From MED-G20 sp038108155 (GTDB lineage: Bacteria > Bacteroidota > Bacteroidia > Flavobacteriales_D > Parvicellaceae): a stretch of 9,017 nucleotides of DNA. A program made the position numbers and the translations under genes. A model generated the notes under the pieces. That model did no database searches. It saw nothing but the letters and a program-made list of their open reading frames with translations, and had not been told where the DNA came from. Positions 1-6,544 of the stretch are shown here, in pieces (position 1 is the first letter of the stretch; each line of letters starts with the position of its first letter). The stretch is taken from NCBI GenBank assembly GCA_038108155.1, contig JAYNHP010000061.1, positions 1-9,017 on the forward strand, read 5' to 3'.

Positions 1-1107
1 GGAGTTAAGTTTCTCATGAAAAAAAATAAAATCGATGTTATCATGGGAACTGGTAAAATCCAACCGGGGAAACAGATTGAGGTAACCAATAACGAAGGAG
101 AAAAAACAAATTACAGTGCAAAACATATTGTTATAGCAACCGGTGCTAGATCTAGACAAATTCCAAACTTAGAACAGGACAAGAAACAAATAATTGGATA
201 TAGAGATGCAATGGTGCTTCCTAAAATGCCTAAAAAAATGGTAATAGTTGGCTCTGGAGCTATTGGTGTAGAATTTGCATATTTCTACAACGCTATGGGT
301 GTTGACGTAACTATTGTAGAATACTTACCAAATATAGTTCCTGTAGAAGATATTGACGTTTCTAAACAATTAGAAAAAACTTTTAAGAAAAAAGGCATTG
401 GTATTATGACCAACTCATCGGTCGAAAATGTTGAAAAATCTGCAAAAGGTTGTAAAGTAAATGTCAAAACTTCTAAGGGCGAAGAAGTAATAGAATGTGA
501 CATTGTATTATCAGCCGTGGGTATTCAACCAAATATTGAAAATATAGGCTTGGAAGAAACTGGAATTGTTGTGGACAATGGTAAAATAGTAGTAAACGAA
601 TTTTATGAAACTAATATGCCTGGTTACTATGCAATTGGAGATGTTGTAAAAGGACAATCCCTTGCTCATGTTGCTTCTGCAGAAGGTATTACATGTGTGG
701 AGAAAATTGCTGGCCACCATCCAGAACCAATTGATTATAACAATATTCCAGGTTGTACTTACTGCAGTCCGGAAATTGCATCTGTTGGAATGACAGAAAA
801 AGTTGCAAAAGAAGCAGGCCATGAATTAAAAATTGGCAAATTTCCGTTCTCAGCATCTGGAAAAGCTAGTGCTGCTGGTCACAATGATGGATTTGTCAAA
901 CTAATTTTTGATGCTAAATATGGTGAATTACTTGGGGCTCATATGATTGGTGCCAATGTTACTGAAATGATTGCCGAAATTGTAGCTTTAAGGAAATTAG
1001 AAACAACCGGACACGAACTAATTAAAACTGTTCATCCTCATCCAACTATGAGTGAAGCAGTAATGGAAGCTGCCGCTGCTGCATATGATGAGGTAATCCA
1101 CATGTAA
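1..1107 (+). CDS. lpdA: Dihydrolipoamide dehydrogenase (E3), 5'-truncated by window edge
   Basis: This FAD/NAD flavoprotein reoxidises the dihydrolipoyl groups of 2-oxoacid dehydrogenase complexes (or the glycine cleavage system) in the cytoplasm. The frame is open from base 1 (GVKFLMKKNK...), so the ATG at 16 is internal. About 368 of the usual ~465 residues are present; the N-terminal FAD dinucleotide fold and the CxxxxC redox disulfide lie outside the window. Visible in order, in window residues: an ATG-type motif (IATGARSRQIP), the NAD-binding GSGAIG at 84-89 inside VIVGSGAIGVEF, the second FAD contact AIGDV at 211-215, and the dimerisation domain ending in HPHPTMSE, with the catalytic His347-Glu352 pair. 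The gene meets the TPR lipoprotein gene tail to tail with 2 bp between stops, and a short palindrome (GTAAATTTAC) covers both stops. I see no hairpin terminator. The family assignment is firm; which complex it serves is not visible. Confidence 0.95.
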   Translation, partial: GVKFLMKKNKIDVIMGTGKIQPGKQIEVTNNEGEKTNYSAKHIVIATGARSRQIPNLEQDKKQIIGYRDAMVLPKMPKKMVIVGSGAIGVEFAYFYNAMGVDVTIVEYLPNIVPVEDIDVSKQLEKTFKKKGIGIMTNSSVENVEKSAKGCKVNVKTSKGEEVIECDIVLSAVGIQPNIENIGLEETGIVVDNGKIVVNEFYETNMPGYYAIGDVVKGQSLAHVASAEGITCVEKIAGHHPEPIDYNNIPGCTYCSPEIASVGMTEKVAKEAGHELKIGKFPFSASGKASAAGHNDGFVKLIFDAKYGELLGAHMIGANVTEMIAEIVALRKLETTGHELIKTVHPHPTMSEAVMEAAAAAYDEVIHM

Positions 1108-1109
1108 AT

Positions 1110-1643
1110 TTACTGTTTTAGTATATTGAGTATTTCTTCGTTAGACTTCCCAAAAACATTGTCTAAATAAACTTTTGAGTTCTCACTTAACGGGTGTTTA
1201 GGATAAAGTTCTATCAGTTCTTCAAAAGCCAACCTTGCATTGTTTTTGTCCATTAATATATTATCTAGTATTCTAGCTCTATTGTGTAGGTAAATTGGAG
1301 CATTTTCACTCTCTGGAAACTTTCTTTGTGCTTTTAAAAAATAATCTACTGCATCTTTATATTTTTGAGCTGCTTCAGAACCAGTTGCAGCACATTGTAA
1401 TAAAAACTCATTTTCTTCAGGTGTAAAATTTTTGTGGTATCTGACGTAAAGATTTAAGGATTGATTTTTAATAGTAATTCCCAACTCATAAATAGTACCA
1501 AGGTCTTTTGGATTAGATTTTATTAGTTGATCGTTAATCTCTCTAAGTTTTTCTAAGTCCTGATAATAAGTAGGTATAGGTTCATTATTATTAGTACAGG
1601 AAAAGCAAAAAAACGTTATTAATATATATATTAGTTTCTTCAT
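1110..1643 (-). CDS. TPR-like lipoprotein, function unknown
   Basis: This is a 177-residue protein with a lipoprotein signal: MKK, a hydrophobic stretch, then FCFSC with the lipidated Cys at residue 16. The lipobox is non-canonical but acceptable for Bacteroidota. The mature part is helical. Residues about 91-125 (AAQKYKDAVDYFLKAQRKFP...) and 128-161 (...ARLAFEELIELYPKHPLSE) look like two TPR or TPR-like units, of the kind seen in BamD/YbgF-type periplasmic proteins. Its ATG overlaps the def stop as ATGA (positions 1640-1643), which suggests translational coupling and one mRNA with def. It is too short for BamD and I do not recognise a named family. A scaffold or protein-interaction role at the inner face of the outer membrane or in the periplasm is inference only. 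Confidence 0.8.
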   Translation of the reverse strand: MKKLIYILITFFCFSCTNNNEPIPTYYQDLEKLREINDQLIKSNPKDLGTIYELGITIKNQSLNLYVRYHKNFTPEENEFLLQCAATGSEAAQKYKDAVDYFLKAQRKFPESENAPIYLHNRARILDNILMDKNNARLAFEELIELYPKHPLSENSKVYLDNVFGKSNEEILNILKQ

Positions 1644-2221
1644 TTTTTAAAAAATTTCATTTTGTAATTAACCTCTACTTTGCCCTTAGATATTTCTTCT
1701 AATTTACGTTTCATTAATCTCTTTTTTAAAGGGTTTAAATGATCCGTGAAAAGAATTCCTTCAATATGGTCGTATTCATGCTGAATAATTCTAGCAGCTA
1801 TTCCACTATAAGATTCTTCAAAAAAATTCCAATTTTCATCATAATAACTAATTTTTATAACTGCTTTTCTTTCAACGTCTTCTCTTATTCCAGGAATACT
1901 CAAGCAGCCTTCAGAAAATGGCCAAGGTGATCCAGTTTCATTTTCAATTATAGGATTTACAAATACTTTTTTAAAGCCTTTTAATTCTTTTAATTTTTCA
2001 TCCTGTTCTTCACCTTCTTCAGGTTCTGCAAACGGAGATGCATCCACAGTGAAAATTCTTTTTGAAATGCCTATTTGAGGACCAGCAAGACCTACTCCAC
2101 TAGCAGCATACATGGTTTCAAACATATCGGAGACTAAATCTTTAAGAGATTCGCCCTCTTCAAATTCATCGCATTCTTTTCTTAGAATTGGAGATCCATA
2201 AGATAGTATTGGTAAAATCAT
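1640..2221 (-). CDS. def: Peptide deformylase
   Basis: Cytoplasmic metallohydrolase that removes the N-formyl group from nascent proteins at the ribosome exit. All three family motifs are intact in the 193 residues: GVGLAGPQIG (42-51), EGCLS (104-108, metal ligand Cys106) and HEYDH (148-152, metal ligands His148 and His152, catalytic Glu149). An acidic insertion at about 65-82 (AEPEEGEEQDEK...) lengthens the loop between motifs 1 and 2, and the basic C-terminal tail is longer than in short enzymes. The ATG at 2221 is the only sensible start, because the protein opens MILPILSYGSPILRK as usual for the family. The gene lies 41 bp downstream of dnaX but has its own TAnnTTTG element only 4 bases before the ATG. 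Its stop overlaps the start of the downstream lipoprotein. Confidence 0.97.
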   Translation of the reverse strand: MILPILSYGSPILRKECDEFEEGESLKDLVSDMFETMYAASGVGLAGPQIGISKRIFTVDASPFAEPEEGEEQDEKLKELKGFKKVFVNPIIENETGSPWPFSEGCLSIPGIREDVERKAVIKISYYDENWNFFEESYSGIAARIIQHEYDHIEGILFTDHLNPLKKRLMKRKLEEISKGKVEVNYKMKFFKK

Positions 2222-2225
2222 TGGG

Positions 2226-2233
2226 CAAATATA
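2226..2233 (-). promoter_or_regulatory. Bacteroidota -7 element TATATTTG upstream of def
   Basis: Read on the minus strand the octamer is TATATTTG, a perfect match to the Bacteroidota sigma-ABfr -7 consensus TAnnTTTG. Only four bases (CCCA) separate it from the def ATG. Transcription normally starts a few bases after this element, so the mRNA would begin at or next to the start codon. I see no good TTTG-type -33 element at the expected spacing, so the call rests on the -7 match and its placement in the dnaX-def gap. Confidence 0.5.
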
Positions 2234-2262
2234 AAATGATTTAGCATTAACTTGAAAATTGA

Positions 2263-3990
2263 TTAAAATTCTAAGTCCAAATTAAATTTTTCTTTAAAAA
2301 TGTGAAGATCTGGATTTTTTTCTGCCATTTGAAAAAACCTTTCCTTACTTGTTAGTTGAGTAAGCTTTGGATTGTCAGATTTTGTAAGCTCTAAAACCAA
2401 TTGAATATGGCCATTTTTAAGTTCAGCTCTTAAAAAATCTAAAAGTAACTGTTTTTGAGTCTGAAATTCCATCTTCTGAACTTCGCTATCCAAAATAAAT
2501 TTTATCAAAAAATTATCTAATAGTTCAGGAGTTTGTTTGGTGAGAGTAGTAAATAAACCAATTTTTCCTTCTTTATTTTTAATTTCTGCAAATTTATTCC
2601 ATTTTTCTTCTAATAGCTTTTGAGAAAATTTGGAAGATTCTAATACTTCCACTCCTCCATCTTCATTTTTATCAATTGATTCTTGATTAATTTGTTGTCT
2701 TATCCCAGTGATAGATGCTGCAACAGATCTCTTTTTTATACTTAAAGAAGTTTTGGGTCTGATTATTTCAGATTTCGCGGGTATATAGGTCTTTGGAGGA
2801 AGCTGGTTTTCTTTAGGTTCTTTAACTTCCTTAAAAGGTTTATTTTCAACATCTTTTGAAGAAGGAATTAAATTTAAATCTTTAAAATCTGGACCAATTA
2901 TAGGAGCGTCTAAGAAATTAAGCTTTTTTTTTTCTGCCCCATAGGAACAGAGCTTCATTATTAAAATCTCTACAAGAAGACGCTGGTTTTGACTGGTCTT
3001 GTAAAAGGAATCTGCTTCATTTGTAAGGGATAATAAATCGGTTAAGTATTGATTATCAAAAAGTTCTCCTTGAGTTTTAAATTTTTCAATAGTGTCTTTA
3101 GTGTATTCTAAAATTTTCAAAGTTCTTTCATCCTTTGAAATCATTAAATTTCTAAAATGAGAAGCTAATCCGTTAATAAATAGACGACCATCGAAACCTT
3201 TAGAAATTATCTCACTGAACAATAATAAACTTTCGTGAATTAAGTTTTGATGAATATAATCAGCAAATTTAAAATAGTAATCATGGTCAAGAATATTGAG
3301 ATTTTTAACTACTTCTTTATAAGTAATGTTGCTGTTGGTAAAATTTACCATTAAATCAAAACATGAAAGAGCGTCTCTTAGGGCGCCGTCGGCTTTTTCA
3401 GCAATTACGTGTAAAGCTTCAGGTTCTGATTTCACACCTTCTTTATTAGCAATATTTTCTAAGTGTGCTACCATGTCGGGTATGGATATTCTGTGAAAGT
3501 CATAGACCTGACATCTTGAAAGAATGGTTGGAATAATTTTATGTTTCTCTGTTGTTGCTAAAATAAAAATAGCATGTGGAGGTGGTTCCTCCAAAGTTTT
3601 TAGAAATGCATTAAATGCACTTTGGGACAACATATGCACCTCATCTATCACATATACTTTATAATTTCCCTTTTGTGGTGGTATTCTAACCTGATCGTTA
3701 AGATTTCTTATATCGTCTACTTGATTATTTGAAGCAGCATCCAATTCGTAGATGTTGTAGGTGAAGTCGGTTAGATTAGGATCGTATTTTAAATTAATAG
3801 ATTTTGCAAATAATCTAGCTGTAGATGTTTTTCCAACACCCCTAGGACCGCAAAATAAATAGGCTTGTGCCAACTGGTTAGAATCAATTGCTTGCTGTAG
3901 AGTAGTTGCAATATTTTCTTGACCAATAATTGTATCCCAACTCTTGGGTCTATATTTTAAAGCCGATACGGTGTAGTTAGAATTGGACAT
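2263..3990 (-). CDS. dnaX: DNA polymerase III clamp-loader subunit gamma/tau
   Basis: AAA+ ATPase of the replicative clamp loader, 575 residues; it loads the beta sliding clamp, and the long form also bridges polymerase and helicase. Visible are Walker A GPRGVGKT (48-55), ELDAASNN (82-89), Walker B DEVH (116-119), the FLKTLEEPP segment (129-137), the sensor/arginine-finger SRC (158-160), and the helical lid and collar domain to about residue 350. From about 360 on there is a low-conservation linker rich in Lys, Pro and Glu and a C-terminal domain typical of the tau-specific part. The four-Cys zinc module normally found between Walker A and the ELDAASN motif is absent. A run of ten A (mRNA) at codons 353-356 may produce a short gamma form; see the separate entry. 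The gene heads a minus-strand cluster with def and is divergent from rpsF. Confidence 0.96.
   Translation of the reverse strand: MSNSNYTVSALKYRPKSWDTIIGQENIATTLQQAIDSNQLAQAYLFCGPRGVGKTSTARLFAKSINLKYDPNLTDFTYNIYELDAASNNQVDDIRNLNDQVRIPPQKGNYKVYVIDEVHMLSQSAFNAFLKTLEEPPPHAIFILATTEKHKIIPTILSRCQVYDFHRISIPDMVAHLENIANKEGVKSEPEALHVIAEKADGALRDALSCFDLMVNFTNSNITYKEVVKNLNILDHDYYFKFADYIHQNLIHESLLLFSEIISKGFDGRLFINGLASHFRNLMISKDERTLKILEYTKDTIEKFKTQGELFDNQYLTDLLSLTNEADSFYKTSQNQRLLVEILIMKLCSYGAEKKKLNFLDAPIIGPDFKDLNLIPSSKDVENKPFKEVKEPKENQLPPKTYIPAKSEIIRPKTSLSIKKRSVAASITGIRQQINQESIDKNEDGGVEVLESSKFSQKLLEEKWNKFAEIKNKEGKIGLFTTLTKQTPELLDNFLIKFILDSEVQKMEFQTQKQLLLDFLRAELKNGHIQLVLELTKSDNPKLTQLTSKERFFQMAEKNPDLHIFKEKFNLDLEF
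2924..2933 (-). promoter_or_regulatory. Candidate programmed frameshift/slippage site in dnaX (A10, contains A-AAA-AAG)
   Basis: The mRNA here reads GCA GAA AAA AAA AAG CTT AAT in the DnaX frame (residues 352-358), an uninterrupted run of ten A. Its 3' end is the heptamer A-AAA-AAG in the X-XXY-YYZ phase, the one used by E. coli dnaX. A -1 slip gives GCT then TAA, so the product would end after one extra residue (about 357 residues). Loss of one A in the transcript gives AGC TTA ATT TCT TAG, also an early stop. The site falls right after the collar domain, where a gamma-like product should end. I see no strong downstream stem-loop; a GGGG lies just upstream. The run and frames are seen directly; the function is inferred. 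Confidence 0.5.
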
Positions 3991-3997
3991 CGTTTAA

Positions 3998-4005
3998 CAA
4001 ATATA
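3998..4005 (-). promoter_or_regulatory. Bacteroidota -7 element TATATTTG upstream of dnaX
   Basis: On the minus strand TATATTTG matches TAnnTTTG and sits 7 bases before the dnaX ATG. A start site a few bases downstream would leave almost no 5' leader. No convincing -33 element is visible about 19 bases further upstream. Confidence 0.5.
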
Positions 4006-4106
4006 AAATAAGCTTCATAGTAATAAGGATTTTAAGACAAAATATTTCTAAACAAATTTATAGTTGGTTTTATTAGTTAAATAATTTTATTTTTCAGGGA
4101 ATCTTA

Positions 4107-4114
4107 TATCTTTG
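4107..4114 (+). promoter_or_regulatory. Bacteroidota -7 element TATCTTTG upstream of rpsF operon
   Basis: TATCTTTG matches TAnnTTTG and lies 24 bases before the rpsF ATG in the 148-bp dnaX-rpsF divergent gap. The expected start site near 4119-4121 gives a leader of about 20 nt. The upstream DNA is T-rich (around 4085-4095), but I cannot point to a clear -33 TTTG. The rest of the gap is AT-rich with no other feature I can support. Confidence 0.55.
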
Positions 4115-4138
4115 CAATCCAAATTTTAAATAACTAAC

Positions 4139-4477
4139 ATGAATCATTACGAAACTGTTTTCATTTTAACTCCCGTTTTGTCTGAAAAACAGACAAAGGA
4201 AGCAGTAGATAAATTCAAAAAGTTATTGAAAAATAGCAGTGCTAAAATCAATAACGACGAATCTTGGGGACTAAAAAAATTAGCTTACCCTATTCAGAAA
4301 AAATCTACTGGATTTTATTTCCTCATCGAATTTCAAGCTGAAGGAGATGTTGTTCAAAAATTAGAAGTTGAATTCAAAAGAGACGAGAGAGTGATGCGAT
4401 TTTTAACAACAAAGATGAATAAAGATCATTTCGAATACGCAGAAAAAAGAAGAGCAAAGCTCTCTAAGACTGCTTAA
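4139..4477 (+). CDS. rpsF: 30S ribosomal protein S6
   Basis: Small-subunit ribosomal protein that binds 16S rRNA in the platform as a heterodimer with S18, encoded next. The 112 residues show the family pattern: an N-terminal beta strand MNHYETVFILTP, the central WGLKKLAYPIQKKSTGFYF, and FKRDERVMRFLTTKM before a short basic tail. Length is normal for the compact form without the acidic extension seen in some proteobacteria. It is the first gene of rpsF-rpsR-rplI, with a TATCTTTG promoter 24 bases upstream and no Shine-Dalgarno sequence before the ATG. In E. coli and many other bacteria the S6:S18 complex represses its own operon through a leader RNA; the predicted leader here looks too short for that structure. 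Confidence 0.97.
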   Translation: MNHYETVFILTPVLSEKQTKEAVDKFKKLLKNSSAKINNDESWGLKKLAYPIQKKSTGFYFLIEFQAEGDVVQKLEVEFKRDERVMRFLTTKMNKDHFEYAEKRRAKLSKTA

Positions 4478-4503
4478 ATTATTAATTTTTTAAAACACTA
4501 GCT

Positions 4504-4770
4504 ATGGCTGATAATTCAGAAATTAGATATCTCAATCAAATTGACATTGAGATTAAAAAAGAAAAATATTGTAGATTTAAGAAATCTGGTATTAAGTTTA
4601 TTGACTATAAAGACCCTGATTTTTTAATGAAATTCATTAACGAGCAAGGAAAATTATTACCAAGAAGAATTACTGGAACTTCTGCAAAATACCAGAAGAG
4701 AGTTTCTCAAGCAGTAAAAAGAGCAAGACATCTTGCAATACTGCCTTATTTAGCTGACCAATTAAAATAA
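4504..4770 (+). CDS. rpsR: 30S ribosomal protein S18
   Basis: S18 partners S6 on the platform of the 30S subunit. The 88-residue product carries the family core: KYCRFKKSGIKFIDYKD, then FINEQGKLLPRRITGTSAK and YQKRVSQAVKRARHLAILPY, which is the RNA-binding helical region. The gene follows rpsF after 26 AT-rich bases and is followed after only 5 bases by rplI, so the three are almost certainly co-transcribed. There is no ssb or priB gene between rpsF and rpsR, unlike the Gram-positive and enterobacterial arrangements. No Shine-Dalgarno motif precedes the ATG, which is normal for Bacteroidota. Confidence 0.97.
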   Translation: MADNSEIRYLNQIDIEIKKEKYCRFKKSGIKFIDYKDPDFLMKFINEQGKLLPRRITGTSAKYQKRVSQAVKRARHLAILPYLADQLK

Positions 4771-4775
4771 TTATC

Positions 4776-5222
4776 ATGGAAGTTTTATTAAAAAAAGATA
4801 TAGATAGATTAGGTAGTAAAGATGAGCTTGTAGAAGTAAAAAATGGTTATGGTAGAAACTTTTTAATACCAAAAGGATTTGCAATTTTAGCTACTGACTC
4901 TGTAAAAAAAATGCATTCGGAAACTCTTAAACAAAGAGCTCACAAAGACAACCAACTTAAGGAAGAGGCTATCAAAATTTATGAGAAGATGTCCAAGAAA
5001 ACTTTTGAAGTTCCTGCAAAAGTTGGTGAAAATGGAAAAATATTTGGATCTATCACTAATATTCAATTGGCTGATTCTTTAGAAAAAGCTGGATTTAAAG
5101 TAGAAAGAAAAAATATTACTCTTCCATCTGGGAATATTAAATCTGTTGGTAAATTTGAAGCAGATATTATTCTTCACAAAGAAGTAAAAGGAAAAATTTC
5201 CTTTGAAATTGTTGAGGGATAA
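4776..5222 (+). CDS. rplI: 50S ribosomal protein L9
   Basis: L9 binds domain V of 23S rRNA near the base of the L1 stalk and helps keep reading frame. The 148 residues fit the two-domain family. The N-terminal RNA-binding domain (1 to about 45) has the signature NGYGRNFLIPKGFAILAT. A charged connecting helix follows (about 45-75), then a C-terminal domain with GENGKIFGSITN and a closing strand (KISFEIVEG). It is the last gene of the rpsF operon, with 5 bases after the rpsR stop and a hairpin/T-run terminator about 23 bases after its own stop. Confidence 0.97.
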   Translation: MEVLLKKDIDRLGSKDELVEVKNGYGRNFLIPKGFAILATDSVKKMHSETLKQRAHKDNQLKEEAIKIYEKMSKKTFEVPAKVGENGKIFGSITNIQLADSLEKAGFKVERKNITLPSGNIKSVGKFEADIILHKEVKGKISFEIVEG

Positions 5223-5244
5223 TTCTTTCCAAAATAATTAATTT

Positions 5245-5273
5245 AAAGACTCTATTTATAGGGTCTTTTTTTT
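5245..5273 (+). terminator. Intrinsic terminator of rpsF-rpsR-rplI
   Basis: A 10-bp stem (AAAGACTCTA at 5245-5254 pairing with TAGGGTCTTT at 5259-5268, one T-G wobble) closes a 4-nt TTTA loop and runs into eight T (5266-5273). It lies between the rplI stop and the convergent Omp85-family gene. In reverse orientation the same stem is followed by an AT-rich but not pure T tract, so it may also work weakly for the minus-strand gene. Confidence 0.85.
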
Positions 5274-5281
5274 ATCTATTT

Positions 5282-6415
5282 TTAAAATGCTTCTCCTATA
5301 AAGAAATAGAAACCACTTCCTTCTCTTGTTAAAGCATAGTCTACTCTTGTATAAATATCCTTTTCTGGAAATAGCAAGAAACGAAGACCTGCACCTCCTG
5401 TTGGTAACAAGTTTTTAAATTGGAAATTATTGTCAGAATTGAAAACTTCACCAGCAGCAAAAAACAAACTTGCTCCCCAACGCTTTGAAAATGAAAAAGG
5501 AAGCATTCTGTATTCAATCTGTCCTGCCAATAAGTGTTTGTCTCTATATCTTCCTAGGTAATATCCTCTCATTAAACTCTCTCCACCCATTAAAGAAAGT
5601 AAATTAAATGGAGGGTTGCCTTGAGTAAATTGTCCTTGAAGTTGAAATGCAAGAACGTTATTTTTTCTTATTGGAATGTAAAATCTATTATCAAAAAGAA
5701 TGCTAGTCAGATCGTAATCACTACCGATTTCGCCACTATAATTCAAAAATGCCAACTCGCTAAAAATTCCATTTCTAGGATTCAACACGTTATGTATATT
5801 ATTGTAAATAATTCCCCAGCCCAAACCAATATTTGTAGAGCCATTTCCTCCTATTGGCTTTATAAAATTATTCAATGATTTCTTGTAAGAAACATTGTTC
5901 ATAATTTGAAGATCAAATTCAATTCCAGTATAAAAATTTGGAAATACTTCTCTTAAAAATCTCTCCTTGAAGTAAGTAAAATTCCCATCGATTCTTGCAA
6001 TATGATCAGGTGGTGATTCTGCTCCAATTCCATAATAAAGTAACGGAAAGGATTGATATCTAGCTCTTCCAAGAAAAAACCACTTATTTTCATCTGAATA
6101 TAGAGCATGGTCCAACCAAATACCATATTGATTTTCCATTGTATAAAAAGTAAAAGCTTTTATTTCACTAAGTCTATTTTTTAAATCTCTATTTGCTGAG
6201 TATATATATAAGCTTGACAAACCTATTTCCCAACTTGTTTCGGGTGAAAAAGCAAGTGTAGGATAATTCATGAATTTTGGCGCACTTAAATCATTGGTAT
6301 CGTTGATTATTTTATTGATGTATTTAAATATAAAATTTGAACTCGAATTCCCCTCTTGACAATTCCCTTGGAAATAGGTTGCTGATAACAAAAAATAAAG
6401 GATAAATTTCTTCAC
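5282..6415 (-). CDS. Omp85-family (BamA/TamA-like) outer-membrane beta-barrel without POTRA domains
   Basis: Predicted outer-membrane protein of 377 residues. The start codon is GTG (6413-6415); an in-frame TAA lies two codons upstream, and MKKFILYFLLSATYF is a good Sec signal, cleaved probably near residue 20. The rest is a barrel of alternating strands rich in Tyr, Phe and Gly. Diagnostic for the bacterial surface antigen / Omp85 barrel are LNPRNGIF (211-218), GGESLMRGYYLGRYRD (277-292), which holds the conserved (V/M)RG(F/Y) lid-loop motif at 282-285, and a terminal Phe377. There is little room for POTRA repeats: about 45 residues precede the barrel-like sequence. Stand-alone Omp85 barrels are known in Bacteroidota, but their substrates are mostly unknown. 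The gene is convergent with rplI and divergent from the lipoprotein operon. Family confident, role unknown. Confidence 0.85.
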   Translation of the reverse strand: MKKFILYFLLSATYFQGNCQEGNSSSNFIFKYINKIINDTNDLSAPKFMNYPTLAFSPETSWEIGLSSLYIYSANRDLKNRLSEIKAFTFYTMENQYGIWLDHALYSDENKWFFLGRARYQSFPLLYYGIGAESPPDHIARIDGNFTYFKERFLREVFPNFYTGIEFDLQIMNNVSYKKSLNNFIKPIGGNGSTNIGLGWGIIYNNIHNVLNPRNGIFSELAFLNYSGEIGSDYDLTSILFDNRFYIPIRKNNVLAFQLQGQFTQGNPPFNLLSLMGGESLMRGYYLGRYRDKHLLAGQIEYRMLPFSFSKRWGASLFFAAGEVFNSDNNFQFKNLLPTGGAGLRFLLFPEKDIYTRVDYALTREGSGFYFFIGEAF

Positions 6416-6544
6416 TACTTAAAATGCTTTTTCAAATCTCTAACAATTTGACACAAAATTTGTATAATTAGAATTAAATTATTAAAAAGATTAATGGAAT
6501 CACTACCTTTTTGAAATTAATACGTTATTACAATAAAACTATCT
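6416..6544. other. Divergent intergenic region with no recognisable promoter
   Basis: These 129 bases must hold the promoters of the minus-strand barrel gene and the + strand lipoprotein operon. I find no exact TAnnTTTG on either strand. A TTTTTG at 6508-6513 could be a -33-like element for the + strand, but no good -7 follows. An 11-bp odd dyad (ACAAA-a-TTTGT, 6453-6463) is the only symmetrical site and could be chance at this base composition. Confidence 0.35.

Noticed and set aside
285..822. Minus-strand open frames of 72 and 103 codons inside lpdA
   Set aside because: They lie opposite a strongly conserved flavoprotein frame, show no family motifs, and their composition mirrors the antisense of lpdA.
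1104..1113. Palindrome GTAAATTTAC between the lpdA and TPR-lipoprotein stops as a terminator
   Set aside because: Self-complementary with no loop and no T tract; it arises because two TAA stops face each other 2 bp apart.
1739..1930. Plus-strand 63-codon open frame opposite def
   Set aside because: It is the antisense of the conserved def motifs and has no independent support.
5621..5878. Plus-strand 85-codon open frame opposite the Omp85 gene
   Set aside because: Antisense shadow of barrel strands; no domain pattern and no start signal.
6453..6463. Dyad ACAAA-a-TTTGT as an operator
   Set aside because: Short, AT-rich and unsupported by any nearby regulator; could be chance.
6448..6468. 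TTGACA and TATAAT hexamers upstream of the GCTDP lipoprotein
   Set aside because: They look like E. coli -35 and -10 boxes, but only 9 bases separate them instead of about 17, and Bacteroidota do not use that consensus.
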